NCBI GenBank assembly: GCA_020061465.1 | Contig: JAGUYG010000037.1 | Coordinates: 1 to 64,000, forward strand | Length of the DNA stretch: 64,000 nucleotides | Origin: Ignavibacteriales bacterium | Lineage (GTDB): Bacteria > Bacteroidota > Ignavibacteria > Ignavibacteriales > Ignavibacteriaceae | Reading direction: 5' to 3' | Part shown: in pieces, positions 53,050 to 62,027 of the stretch | Position numbering within the stretch: position 1 is the first letter of the stretch | Layout of the letters: every line of letters starts with the position of its first letter | Program-made: the position numbers and the translations under genes | Notes under the pieces: generated by a model | Database searches by the model: none | What the model saw: only the letters and a program-made list of their open reading frames with translations | Told to the model about the DNA's origin: nothing

Positions 53050-55236
53050 TTATTTAATTAAAGGTGCAATTACAAGGGCAACCACTGCCATTAATTTTAA
53101 AAGAATATTCAGTGAAGGTCCTGAGGTATCCTTAAAAGGATCACCAACCGTATCGCCTACAACAGCAGCTTTATGAGCATCTGATCCTTTTAAATATTTC
53201 TCTCCGTTTATTTCAACTCCTTCTTCAAACATTTTTTTTGCATTATCCCACGATCCGCCGGCATTTGCTTGAAAAATTGCCATAAGAACTCCGGTAACTG
53301 TTACACCTGCCAGCAGTCCTCCTAACATTTCTGTTCCTCCTGTAAAACCGATGAAGACGGGAGCTGCAACTGCTAACAAACCCGGAATAACCATTTGTCT
53401 TATTGCCGCTTTAGTTGAAATTTCTACACATTTTCCATATTCTGCCGCACCATCTGCATTTTCAAAAACAGTTCTGTCTTCCTCATTCCATTCGTTAATA
53501 GATTTACCTTCATTTTTCTGCAGCACTTTGAGAGCAGCTGATAAATTAGGAATGGTTTTAAATTGTCTTCTTACTTCCTCAATCATCGACATAGCAGCTT
53601 TTCCAACAGCCTTTAATGCAAGGGCAGAAAATAAAAACGGAAGCATGCCTCCGATAAACAAACCTGCCATTACATCTGCTTTTGAAATATCGATGCTTGT
53701 TATTCGAGTTGCAGACATGTAAGCACCGAATAATGCTAACGCCGTTAATGCAGCCGAGCCTATTGCAAAACCTTTCCCAATAGCGGCAGTTGTATTCCCC
53801 ACAGCATCTAATCTATCCGTTCGTTGTCTAACTTCTTTAGGAAGTTCGGACATTTCAGCTATTCCTCCGGCATTATCCGAAATAGGACCATAAGCATCAA
53901 CTGCCAATTGAATACCTGTATTAGATAACATTCCTACTGCGGCAATAGCAATTCCATAAAGCCCGCCGAAGTAGAAAGCGGCAATAATAGAAACAGCAAT
54001 AATTAGAATAGGGAGTGCCGTGGAGAACATACCGTTTCCCAAGCCGGCGATAATGTTAGTTGCACTACCGGTTAACGATTGACGCACAATCTTTATAACC
54101 GGTTTTTTATGAATGCCTGTATAATATTCTGTGATAATTCCAATTAATACCCCTGCTATTAACCCGATTACGGTTGCAAAGAAAATACCAAGCGAGGTTA
54201 TTGTATAAGTTTTTCCGTAAAGCGGATCATTGTAAGTCCACTCTTCCGGAAGCACCCAATGGATGATAAAATACAAAGCAACTATCATTACAGCTGAAGA
54301 ACCAAATTCACCATTGTTCAATGCTTTTTGAGGATCGCCGCCTTCTTTAACTCTAACGAAGAAAGTACCGACTATCGACACGATTATTCCGATGCCGGCG
54401 ATGATAAGCGGCAATACAACCGCCCCTAAGCCGTTAAAACTATTGGCAAATTCCGGCAGCCCAAAAAATGCCGCACCAAGCACCATTGTTCCTATAATCG
54501 AACCTACATAAGATTCAAAAAGGTCGGCACCCATTCCGGCTACATCGCCTACGTTATCGCCGACGTTGTCGGCAATAGTTGCTGGATTAAGCGGATGGTC
54601 CTCGGGAATCCCGGCTTCAACTTTACCCACGAGATCTGCACCCACATCGGCTGCCTTTGTATATATACCTCCTCCGACACGCGCAAACAAAGCAATAGAC
54701 GATGCACCGAATGAAAAGCCTGTAATTATAGTTATAACTCTATTTAAGTCTTCAACGGTATTTATACCGAATGTATTTCCATATATCAAAAAAAGCGAAC
54801 TCAGCCCTAGTACTCCTAATCCTACAACACCAAGCCCCATAACTGAACCACCGGCGAAAGCAATTTCTAAGGCTTTATTTAAACTTTCTCTTGCCGCGTT
54901 AGTAGTTCTTACATTGGCTTTGGTTGCTACTTTCATTCCGATGAAACCTGCTAAAGCCGAACAGAATGCGCCTATCAGAAATGAAACTGCAATTAATGGC
55001 GAAGAAGTTTGCGGGTCGGCTACTATACCTAAAAGGATTGCTACCGAGATAACGAAGATGGAAAGAACCTTATACTCGGCTTTTAGGAATGCCATGGCAC
55101 CTTCTGCAATATGTCCGGAAATTTTTATCATCTTCTCAGTGCCGGCTTCCTGCTTTGCGACCCAAGAGGATTTCCAAAATGTATATAGTAGGGCTAACAA
55201 GCCGAATAATGGAATTAAATAGAAAATGTTACTCAT
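53050..55236 (-). CDS. hppA: Membrane-bound cation-pumping pyrophosphatase
   Basis: 728-residue, about 16-helix enzyme that couples pyrophosphate hydrolysis to ion transport. Conserved loops [29 protein letters not shown] and [11 protein letters not shown] carry the Mg-PPi ligands. [12 protein letters not shown] has Ala where K-independent enzymes have Lys, so it should be K-dependent. [12 protein letters not shown] places the TM6 glutamate as in sodium pumps, pointing to Na or Na/H transport. I start at the ATG at 55236 (ribosome binding site TTGGAGT), not the upstream in-frame codon. Confidence 0.95.
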   Translation of the reverse strand: MSNIFYLIPLFGLLALLYTFWKSSWVAKQEAGTEKMIKISGHIAEGAMAFLKAEYKVLSIFVISVAILLGIVADPQTSSPLIAVSFLIGAFCSALAGFIGMKVATKANVRTTNAARESLNKALEIAFAGGSVMGLGVVGLGVLGLSSLFLIYGNTFGINTVEDLNRVITIITGFSFGASSIALFARVGGGIYTKAADVGADLVGKVEAGIPEDHPLNPATIADNVGDNVGDVAGMGADLFESYVGSIIGTMVLGAAFFGLPEFANSFNGLGAVVLPLIIAGIGIIVSIVGTFFVRVKEGGDPQKALNNGEFGSSAVMIVALYFIIHWVLPEEWTYNDPLYGKTYTITSLGIFFATVIGLIAGVLIGIITEYYTGIHKKPVIKIVRQSLTGSATNIIAGLGNGMFSTALPILIIAVSIIAAFYFGGLYGIAIAAVGMLSNTGIQLAVDAYGPISDNAGGIAEMSELPKEVRQRTDRLDAVGNTTAAIGKGFAIGSAALTALALFGAYMSATRITSIDISKADVMAGLFIGGMLPFLFSALALKAVGKAAMSMIEEVRRQFKTIPNLSAALKVLQKNEGKSINEWNEEDRTVFENADGAAEYGKCVEISTKAAIRQMVIPGLLAVAAPVFIGFTGGTEMLGGLLAGVTVTGVLMAIFQANAGGSWDNAKKMFEEGVEINGEKYLKGSDAHKAAVVGDTVGDPFKDTSGPSLNILLKLMAVVALVIAPLIK

Positions 55237-55252
55237 AATAACTCCAATCAAA

Positions 55253-55879
55253 TTAGTCTAGATTGATAGAATTTTCTGTTTGATTTGAATTTGATATCCT
55301 GCTGTTCGCATCCATCATCCCCTGTATCCCCGAAGAAATAAATTCTGTTACTAAATTCGTTACGGTATCAAAGGATTTTAACATTTGCATCATTTCTTCT
55401 GCCGTAAAATCACCAAGCACATAATCGACTAAATCGCCATCAAAACTTTTTGAACCAACACCGAACCTTATACGCGGAAAGTCTTCCGATTGTACGTGAA
55501 AGATAATAGATCTTAAACCGTTATGACCTCCATCTCCGCCGGATTTTCTAACTCTGAAAGCCGCATTACTTAAGTTTATATCATCTAATACAACAAGAAA
55601 ATCCTTCAGCTCCAAATTGTAACGGGAGATAACTTGCATAGCTGCGATTCCGCTGTTATTAACATAAGTAGTAGGTTTTACCAGGCAGAACTCAGTATTG
55701 TTGAACTTTCCTTCGGCGAAACAATAGTCTTCCCTAGAAGGACTAAATGAAACCGAATATTTTTTTGAAAGGTAGTCTAAGAAGAGAAACCCGGCATTGT
55801 GCCTATTAAACCTATAACGGGTGCCGGGATTTCCAATTCCAAATATTGCTCGCACTTCCGACAAATCAATTTTCTTCAT
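55253..55879 (-). CDS. pth: Peptidyl-tRNA hydrolase
   Basis: 208-residue Pth that frees tRNA from stalled peptides. [19 protein letters not shown] includes the catalytic His, VLDDINL the Asp, and [12 protein letters not shown] the tRNA-binding loop. ATG 55879 is preferred; a TTG at 55903 would add eight residues. The start overlaps the rplY stop by 14 bases, an adjacency conserved in many bacteria. The C-terminus is about 15-20 residues longer than usual and polar. Confidence 0.94.
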   Translation of the reverse strand: MKKIDLSEVRAIFGIGNPGTRYRFNRHNAGFLFLDYLSKKYSVSFSPSREDYCFAEGKFNNTEFCLVKPTTYVNNSGIAAMQVISRYNLELKDFLVVLDDINLSNAAFRVRKSGGDGGHNGLRSIIFHVQSEDFPRIRFGVGSKSFDGDLVDYVLGDFTAEEMMQMLKSFDTVTNLVTEFISSGIQGMMDANSRISNSNQTENSINLD

Positions 55880-56510
55880 CTTCAGAAGCTTTACCCTTTC
55901 CAATCACCTCAGGCTCAGCAGGTTCTGCTTTAACACCTTCTTCAACGATAACCTCCTTAACTTGCTTTGGATGGGTAATGGCTACAACTACTGAATCTTT
56001 CGGATTTAAAATCTTGATATTTTCAAAATTCAAATCCGCTACATGCACCGAATCGCCTATCTTTAACTGTGCAATATTTACTTCAAGATGCTGGGGAATA
56101 TCTTTCGGCAGGCACTCTATTTCTAACTTATGCATTATGTGCTGAATTAAACCGCCCTCTTTAACACCTATCGGACTTCCGACAAGCTGAACAGGAACTT
56201 CAAGCTGAAATGTTTCGTCTTTAATCAAACCAATAAGATCAAAGTGAACTACCTTATCGTTTACGGGGTCGAATTGAATATCCTTAATAACACATTCATA
56301 CTCTTCGTGTCCGTTTACTTGCAATGAAATAAGATGTGTTTCTGCAGTAAACACAATAGGATTTATTTCTTTTTCGGATACATCAATCGAAAGTGTTTCT
56401 GAAACTTTGGAATAGAACACACCGGGAACCCTTCCTGCAGTTCGTAACTGGTTTAATTCCGATTTTGTACCGGTTTTTCTCAGATTTGCTTTTAATACTG
56501 TTTTTTCCAT
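55866..56510 (-). CDS. rplY: Ribosomal protein L25 (CTC type)
   Basis: 214-residue long form of L25: N-terminal 5S rRNA-binding domain (KANLRKTGTKSELNQLRTAGRVPGVFY, residues 7-33) and a C-terminal TL5/CTC domain (PVQLVGSPIGVKEGGLIQ). An acidic tail ends SEDEEN. It is co-transcribed with prs upstream and pth downstream. Ribosome binding site TTGGAGAT. Confidence 0.95.
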   Translation of the reverse strand: MEKTVLKANLRKTGTKSELNQLRTAGRVPGVFYSKVSETLSIDVSEKEINPIVFTAETHLISLQVNGHEEYECVIKDIQFDPVNDKVVHFDLIGLIKDETFQLEVPVQLVGSPIGVKEGGLIQHIMHKLEIECLPKDIPQHLEVNIAQLKIGDSVHVADLNFENIKILNPKDSVVVAITHPKQVKEVIVEEGVKAEPAEPEVIGKGKASEDEEN

Positions 56511-56531
56511 TTTATCTCCAATAAACTAAAA

Positions 56532-57473
56532 TTAACCTTTATCAACATCAAATAGTGAGCTGATAGATTCATTATTAAACGTTCTTAAGATAGCTTCGGC
56601 AAAAATATCCGAAGCTGAAATGATCGATATCTTTTTTGATGTAGTTTCAAATTTAATTGTATCCGATACATATAATTTTATTATATCGGAATTTTCTATT
56701 CTTTCTTTTGCAGAACCTGAAAGCAATGGATGCGTAACCGCACCGTAGATATTACGCGCTCCGTTTTTCTTTAAGGCTTCAATGGCTGCCACAAAGGTTC
56801 CGGCAGTATCAATTAAGTCGTCAACTATTAGAACATCTTTGTCTTCAACACTGCCTATAATTTGAACTATTTCTGCAAGGTTTTGCGTTGGTCTTCGTTT
56901 ATCGATTACCACTAAATTTGCATGTAAACGCTTGGCGTATGACCTTGCCATTTTGATGCCCCCGACATCGGGAGAAACAACCACCAGGTTATCTTTAATA
57001 TCATGAAAAAGGCTGCTAAAAATTGACGAACCGTAAAGGTGGTCAAACGGGATATCAAAGAAACCTTGTATTTGGGCTGCGTGCAAGTCCATCGTCATTA
57101 CCCGATCGGCACCGGCAGTCGTAATTAGATTGGCAATTAATTTTGCCGTGATCGAAACCCGCGGCTGGTCTTTCCTATCCTGCCTTGAATAACCAAAATA
57201 AGGTATTACAGCCGTAATTCTGCTGGCAGAAGCTCTCTTTGCCGCATCAACCATTATTAATAGTTCTAAAAGGTTATCCGATGGTGGATTAGTAGGCTGG
57301 ATAATAAAAATATCGGAACCGCGTATATTTTCACCGTACTTAACCCAAATCTCGCCGTCACTAAATCGTTTTAACTCTAATAAACCTAAGGACATTTCAA
57401 GCTTTTTTGCGATTTTTTCAGCCAGGGGTTTATTAGAACTACCTGAAAAAATCTTGAATTCCTTAGAAGCCAT
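56532..57473 (-). CDS. prs: Ribose-phosphate pyrophosphokinase
   Basis: 313-residue PRPP synthase: SGSSNKPLAEKIAKKL, FSDGEIWVKYGENIRG, pyrophosphate loop FGYSRQDRKDQPR, and ribose-5-phosphate loop VDDLIDTAGT. Catalyses ribose-5-phosphate plus ATP to PRPP for nucleotide and amino-acid synthesis. First of the prs-rplY-pth cluster. Confidence 0.97.
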   Translation of the reverse strand: MASKEFKIFSGSSNKPLAEKIAKKLEMSLGLLELKRFSDGEIWVKYGENIRGSDIFIIQPTNPPSDNLLELLIMVDAAKRASASRITAVIPYFGYSRQDRKDQPRVSITAKLIANLITTAGADRVMTMDLHAAQIQGFFDIPFDHLYGSSIFSSLFHDIKDNLVVVSPDVGGIKMARSYAKRLHANLVVIDKRRPTQNLAEIVQIIGSVEDKDVLIVDDLIDTAGTFVAAIEALKKNGARNIYGAVTHPLLSGSAKERIENSDIIKLYVSDTIKFETTSKKISIISASDIFAEAILRTFNNESISSLFDVDKG

Positions 57474-57734
57474 ACAGATAAGGTGCCTTATAAAATCTTT
57501 AAAAATTGACGCTAAATATATACAAAACCATTAGGGATGTCAATAAAATCGAGGGTCGAACAATCCACTCAATACTTCTATAATTCAGCTTTCGAATGGT
57601 TTTATTATGAAATCTTAAGCAGTGAGAATAATTCTAAATACCTGATAAAAAGCGCAATTATGATGTAAACCCGCCTATTAGATAAAAGATAACCTCTCTC
57701 CATTCCGAACTTTTCTGCATGACATGATTAAATA

Positions 57735-58394
57735 CTAATCTTTTTTCTTCTTAAAAAGGAAAATTATAACTATTAGCAAAACAAGCCCCGACAAAACATA
57801 AACCCAATACGGTGTTTCTTTCAGCTTATATGGTCTAAATGTTACCGAAATCGTTTTTCCGCTTCCGATTTCAGCTAGTGTATAATCCCATCTTAAAGTG
57901 CGCCCTTCCTTCGATGTAGCATTGTGAGTGATGATATCCCCGCTAAAAATATATCTGTAGGATACACTAAATGCCGAGCCGTCTATTCCAAATCCTGTAG
58001 CAATAGGGGGAATGAACTGCGAAAAAATTAACTGTCCGGATGCACCTTCCTTTAGAGAAAACCTTGAATCGGCAAATGCTTTTGTTTTATTCAGGGAATC
58101 AATATGAATAAAGGATAGTGAAATTACTGCATGTGTTGTAGTATCTGTGGTATCGGTTATAATTTCAACGTTTTCGATAGTGCTGTATTCTGAAGAAAAT
58201 TCTTTTCGAATGGAATCCGGATCGAATATACCTATTTTTTCCAATATTTTATAGCTTTCGACGTCGGGTAATTTCATCCAATACCTTATAGTCATCTTTC
58301 CCGAACCGTCAGGATAAACAGTAACTTCTTGAATATAATTAAGGCAGCCGGCAAACACAGTTGATATTAGCATCAGTAAGAATAAATTTTTCAC
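57735..58394 (-). CDS. Lipoprotein with C-terminal membrane helix
   Basis: 219 residues. Lipobox STVFAGC at the N-terminus, beta-rich middle (EVTVYPDGSGKMTIRYWMKLP; TTHAVISLSFIHIDS), and a C-terminal helix (YVLSGLVLLIVIIFLF) with lysine tail. No family is recognised. The combination of lipid anchor and C-terminal helix suggests an inner-membrane protein with a periplasmic body. The 260 bases on its 3' side hold no gene. Confidence 0.7.
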   Translation of the reverse strand: MKNLFLLMLISTVFAGCLNYIQEVTVYPDGSGKMTIRYWMKLPDVESYKILEKIGIFDPDSIRKEFSSEYSTIENVEIITDTTDTTTHAVISLSFIHIDSLNKTKAFADSRFSLKEGASGQLIFSQFIPPIATGFGIDGSAFSVSYRYIFSGDIITHNATSKEGRTLRWDYTLAEIGSGKTISVTFRPYKLKETPYWVYVLSGLVLLIVIIFLFKKKKD

Positions 58395-58504
58395 AGTTCC
58401 ATCCGGATTTCTTCAAGAAGTAAGTTTTTAGCTTAGTTAAATTATAGAAAAAAAAAACAATTTTTCATTAAGTTTGGAGTTAAAATTTTAATTGGAGAAA
58501 ATAT

Positions 58505-58771
58505 ATGCCGACTTATGATTATAGATGTACTAAATGCGGTTATCAATTTGAATTGTTTCAAGCTATGAGTGCAGAACCTTTACAAATATGCCCGCAATGC
58601 AACGGAGAATTAAAGCGGTTAATCGGCACCGGTGCCGGACCTATTTTTAAGGGTACAGGTTTTTATCAAACCGACTATAAGAACAAGACTGCGAACTCCA
58701 ATTCTAAGATTAGTGGAACGGAAAAGAAATCGAGTGAATCGTTAAAAAAAGCTTCTGACTCCGAAAAGTGA
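58505..58771 (+). CDS. FmdB-type zinc-ribbon protein
   Basis: 88 residues: the FmdB regulatory-protein zinc ribbon (PTYDYRCTKCGYQFELFQ, CPQCNGELKRLIGTG) and a Ser/Lys-rich tail (about 60-88). It has four zinc ligands in two CxxC pairs. The family is small, widespread and of uncertain function. Ribosome binding site TTGGAGAAAAT. Confidence 0.93.
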   Translation: MPTYDYRCTKCGYQFELFQAMSAEPLQICPQCNGELKRLIGTGAGPIFKGTGFYQTDYKNKTANSNSKISGTEKKSSESLKKASDSEK

Positions 58772-58794
58772 TATTCATCAGGAATAATTATATC

Positions 58795-58824
58795 TAAGCC
58801 CGCCCAAATTTTGAGACGGGCTTA
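58795..58824. terminator. Bidirectional stem-loop at a convergent junction
   Basis: TAAGCCCG (58795-58802) and CGGGCTTA (58817-58824), perfect 8-bp arms, 14-base loop, between the convergent FmdB and propeller/barrel genes. No long T run on either side. Confidence 0.55.
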
Positions 58825-58836
58825 TTAAGATCCTCC

Positions 58837-61800
58837 CTAAAAATCGGCTCCTAATGAAAAATAAAATTTAGGTTTAGAAAAACTATCCACATTGTACGCC
58901 CACGCAACATCAAACCTCATCAAAAAGTAAAGGAAAAATATTCTGGCGCCAAAGCCTGTTCCCATTAATAAATCCCTGCTTACTATGTCTCCGTATTCAT
59001 TCCTCTGGAAGAAGCGCAGATCCCGGCTGTTGTTCCATGCAGACCCGACATCTATGAATGCAACACCGTGAATGTTGCTGAATAAAATAGGAAGTGCCCC
59101 TGTAACCAAATATTTAATAAGCGGAAATCGCAGCTCAAGATTCATTAACGCATATTTAGTTCCTATTTGTTCGGCATAATTATATCCTCTCAACGGTAAA
59201 GCGGCAGTTAAGAAAGCAAAATCGGTAGCGCTTTCCAGCGGTATATCTATTGTAGCAAAGCTTCGATTTATCCAATTTTCAATACCGCCTATAAAAAATC
59301 TTTGAGGATTGTTGCCACCGGAGTAACCACCCGATAAACGGAACCCGAATGAGTAATCGGTCCATAAATGATAATACCTGCGATAGTCTCCAAGGAAGGA
59401 GTAAAAACTTAATTTCTTATTTCCTAAGCCCGGATTGCCAAGTACATCGAATCTATATCTGGAACCGTCAAACGGTGAAGTATAACCCCAAAGGACATTA
59501 TCTTTTACTAAACTAAGAGTGGGTATTATAAAGCTTGCTTTGTCAGATGGTTCGAAAATATTATCTAAATTTTCCTGCGAAACATTTAACCAGCTTAAGC
59601 CTGCATCAATTCTGTAGAAGCGATTAATCGGGTAGCTTGCAGATAAAGAAGCGCCGAAATTTCTAAATCTAAAAAGATTAGCTCGATCGCCTCTTGATAA
59701 AAATACGAAGCGTGCGGTATGAAATGCCTCAATTCCATAGTTGATTCTTTCAGGAAGATAATAATAAGCTAATCCATAATCGCTGTTCTTTAAATCTATT
59801 TGAAGGCTGGTTACTCCTATTAATCTATGATTTCCAAGAACATCGCTAAAAGAGATTATGGTTGTGCCAAGTAAACCATATAACGAACTGTAACCGGCGT
59901 TAGCATAAATAATATCGGGAGAGAAAGTAGTTTTATATTTATTAACTCTGTAATCTCCCTGAGCATCGAGATTATCGGTTAAGTTAAATTTTTCATCCGC
60001 AATTATTGAACTATCAGAACTCGGTACAATTCTGGTACCAAATACATAATTGTGGAAATCTATTTGGACAGAATCGCCGTATACTTTTGTTGAATCGATA
60101 AAATTACCCGTATAAAAATCGAGATTCACCGAAGTACTGCCGGTATCCTTAATACTTACTTCATTCTCTATGACAGGACTTTCATTTAAGCTTCCGCTTT
60201 TTAGTTGTGAAATATATAGAGTCGGCTGCAGTTCCGATAAGTCCGTTTTGGATTCGAAAGGATTATTCATTAAGAATATATTGTATGCAGCCTGATATAA
60301 ACTTGTGAAAGCTAATTTCTTACCATCGTTAGATACGGATAATTGATAGAGACCGTTTAGTGAGTTCGTTACAGGAATTGGTGAATTCTGATTTGATTCT
60401 ATATTATCGTCTTCAGAATTTGCCTGCAGACTTAATTTAAAAATGTTATTAATGCCATTTACATCGGATATAAAAAGAATTTCATTCCCGTTATGTCCTA
60501 CAACCGGCGAGGTTTGATCGCTTTCGGGCATGTTAGTAATTCTATCAATCGTACGACTCTCGATGCTTAGTCGATAAATATCGAAGCTGCCGTAATTAAA
60601 ATTATAAATCTTAAAATCATCCCGTATTTGATTAGAGCTTAAATAATCTCCCCGATCGGAAGAAAAATAAATCATTTTCCCGTCCAGCGACCAAGCCGGA
60701 TCAGTATCGGTAAATACGTCGTAAGTCAGATTAGTTAACTCTTTTGTTTCCAGATTAAATAAATAAACATCCGACTGCCGGGCGGTGTGCCCGATAAAAG
60801 CAATATGTTTTCCGTCAGGGGACCAATTCACACTTTTAATTCCTTCCAACTGAATGGGAAGAGTTTCTTTGTCTTTTGTATCTATGTCGATTAAATAAAT
60901 AACATCATAACCGCTGCTCTTTGCCGATAAGGCAATTCTTTTTCCGTCTGGCGACCATGATAATCCCGGGGTTAAAATGTTTAATTCCTCAAAGTCTGCA
61001 GTGCGGTTCCCTTCAACTAATTTCTTTATTATTTTCCCATCAATTGCACTCATCAGATATAAATCAAAATAATAATTTCTATTAGTTAGAAAGGCGATTT
61101 TATCGCCCTGAGGTGACAGCGCGGGACTCATATTATAAGATCCATCGCCTTCCCTGTTATCTGTAAGCCTCTTAGAAAATTCATCAGGGTCCTTTCTTAT
61201 CGCAATATCGGGCCAGTATTTTTGCTTAACATCTTTCTTCCACCTTTCGTTAAATTCCTTAAGATTTAATCCGATAGATGATTTGAGCGCTTCTTCTACA
61301 TTGCCGGTGCTTTTTACTTTATTAATGAGTTCGCCAATTTTTTCCTTCCCGTATTTTTCTGCTATGTAATAGAAAACGGATTGCCCCCCTCTGTAAGCAA
61401 AATAACCATCAAGTCTTTGAACATCGGGCAGGTATTCGCTGATGGCAGCATCTCTAATAAACATGTCTGTATCAACATCCCATTCGAGAGCCTGGTACTC
61501 TGCCATACCTTCACTAAACCAAAGAGGTACGTTGATCGAAATATTATTGGCTATAATATTTTGAACCGACCCGCCGTAAAACATATCGTTCATAACTGCA
61601 TGAACAAGCTCATGGTGAATGAGATGCCGTAATTTTTTATATGACCCCATGAATTGAATAACAACCCGATTTTTGAATAACTCGGTAAAACCTTCTATCC
61701 CTTCGCTTAAATATTGATCGGTGATGTTGGTTTCCTGAAAATCATTTTGCGAATTATAAACAATAATAGCAATACGGTTATTAATCCTATAATTAAAACT

Positions 61801-62013
61801 TTTTTGAATCGATACTAATGCTTCCTCTGCAGCTTGTGAGGTAAACTCTGCTAAGTTTGCGCCGTTCTGAGAGAAATAAATATCAAAATGTTTTGTTTGA
61901 ATATAATACCACTTAAACTCTTTATACTGAACTTTATTCTTTCCGAATTGGGCATAACTTACGCCTGGAATCAGAAGCCCTAAAGCAAACAATATTATTA
62001 TTAACTTTTTCAT
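58837..62013 (-). CDS. Metallopeptidase/WD40-like propeller/Omp85-barrel fusion
   Basis: 1058 residues in three parts after a signal peptide (LIIILFALGLLIPGVSYAQ). First, a peptidase-MA-like domain (about 30-280) with zinc motif His134-Glu135-x-x-His138 (HELVH). Second, TolB-like WD40 repeats (about 290-590) such as PALSPQGDKIAFLTNR, SWSPDGKRIAL and WSPDGKHIAFIGH. Third, a BamA/Omp85-like surface barrel (about 695-1058) with the ending KFYFSLGADF. The protein probably sits in the outer membrane with the protease domain on the periplasmic or outer face. Function is unknown. Confidence 0.85.
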   Translation of the reverse strand: MKKLIIILFALGLLIPGVSYAQFGKNKVQYKEFKWYYIQTKHFDIYFSQNGANLAEFTSQAAEEALVSIQKSFNYRINNRIAIIVYNSQNDFQETNITDQYLSEGIEGFTELFKNRVVIQFMGSYKKLRHLIHHELVHAVMNDMFYGGSVQNIIANNISINVPLWFSEGMAEYQALEWDVDTDMFIRDAAISEYLPDVQRLDGYFAYRGGQSVFYYIAEKYGKEKIGELINKVKSTGNVEEALKSSIGLNLKEFNERWKKDVKQKYWPDIAIRKDPDEFSKRLTDNREGDGSYNMSPALSPQGDKIAFLTNRNYYFDLYLMSAIDGKIIKKLVEGNRTADFEELNILTPGLSWSPDGKRIALSAKSSGYDVIYLIDIDTKDKETLPIQLEGIKSVNWSPDGKHIAFIGHTARQSDVYLFNLETKELTNLTYDVFTDTDPAWSLDGKMIYFSSDRGDYLSSNQIRDDFKIYNFNYGSFDIYRLSIESRTIDRITNMPESDQTSPVVGHNGNEILFISDVNGINNIFKLSLQANSEDDNIESNQNSPIPVTNSLNGLYQLSVSNDGKKLAFTSLYQAAYNIFLMNNPFESKTDLSELQPTLYISQLKSGSLNESPVIENEVSIKDTGSTSVNLDFYTGNFIDSTKVYGDSVQIDFHNYVFGTRIVPSSDSSIIADEKFNLTDNLDAQGDYRVNKYKTTFSPDIIYANAGYSSLYGLLGTTIISFSDVLGNHRLIGVTSLQIDLKNSDYGLAYYYLPERINYGIEAFHTARFVFLSRGDRANLFRFRNFGASLSASYPINRFYRIDAGLSWLNVSQENLDNIFEPSDKASFIIPTLSLVKDNVLWGYTSPFDGSRYRFDVLGNPGLGNKKLSFYSFLGDYRRYYHLWTDYSFGFRLSGGYSGGNNPQRFFIGGIENWINRSFATIDIPLESATDFAFLTAALPLRGYNYAEQIGTKYALMNLELRFPLIKYLVTGALPILFSNIHGVAFIDVGSAWNNSRDLRFFQRNEYGDIVSRDLLMGTGFGARIFFLYFLMRFDVAWAYNVDSFSKPKFYFSLGADF

Positions 62014-62027
62014 AGTTGAACTCTTGT

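Noticed and set aside
54566-55222. Plus-strand ORF of 218 residues inside hppA
   Set aside because: Antisense shadow of a well-conserved enzyme, with low-complexity Ala/Pro/Thr composition typical of such shadows.
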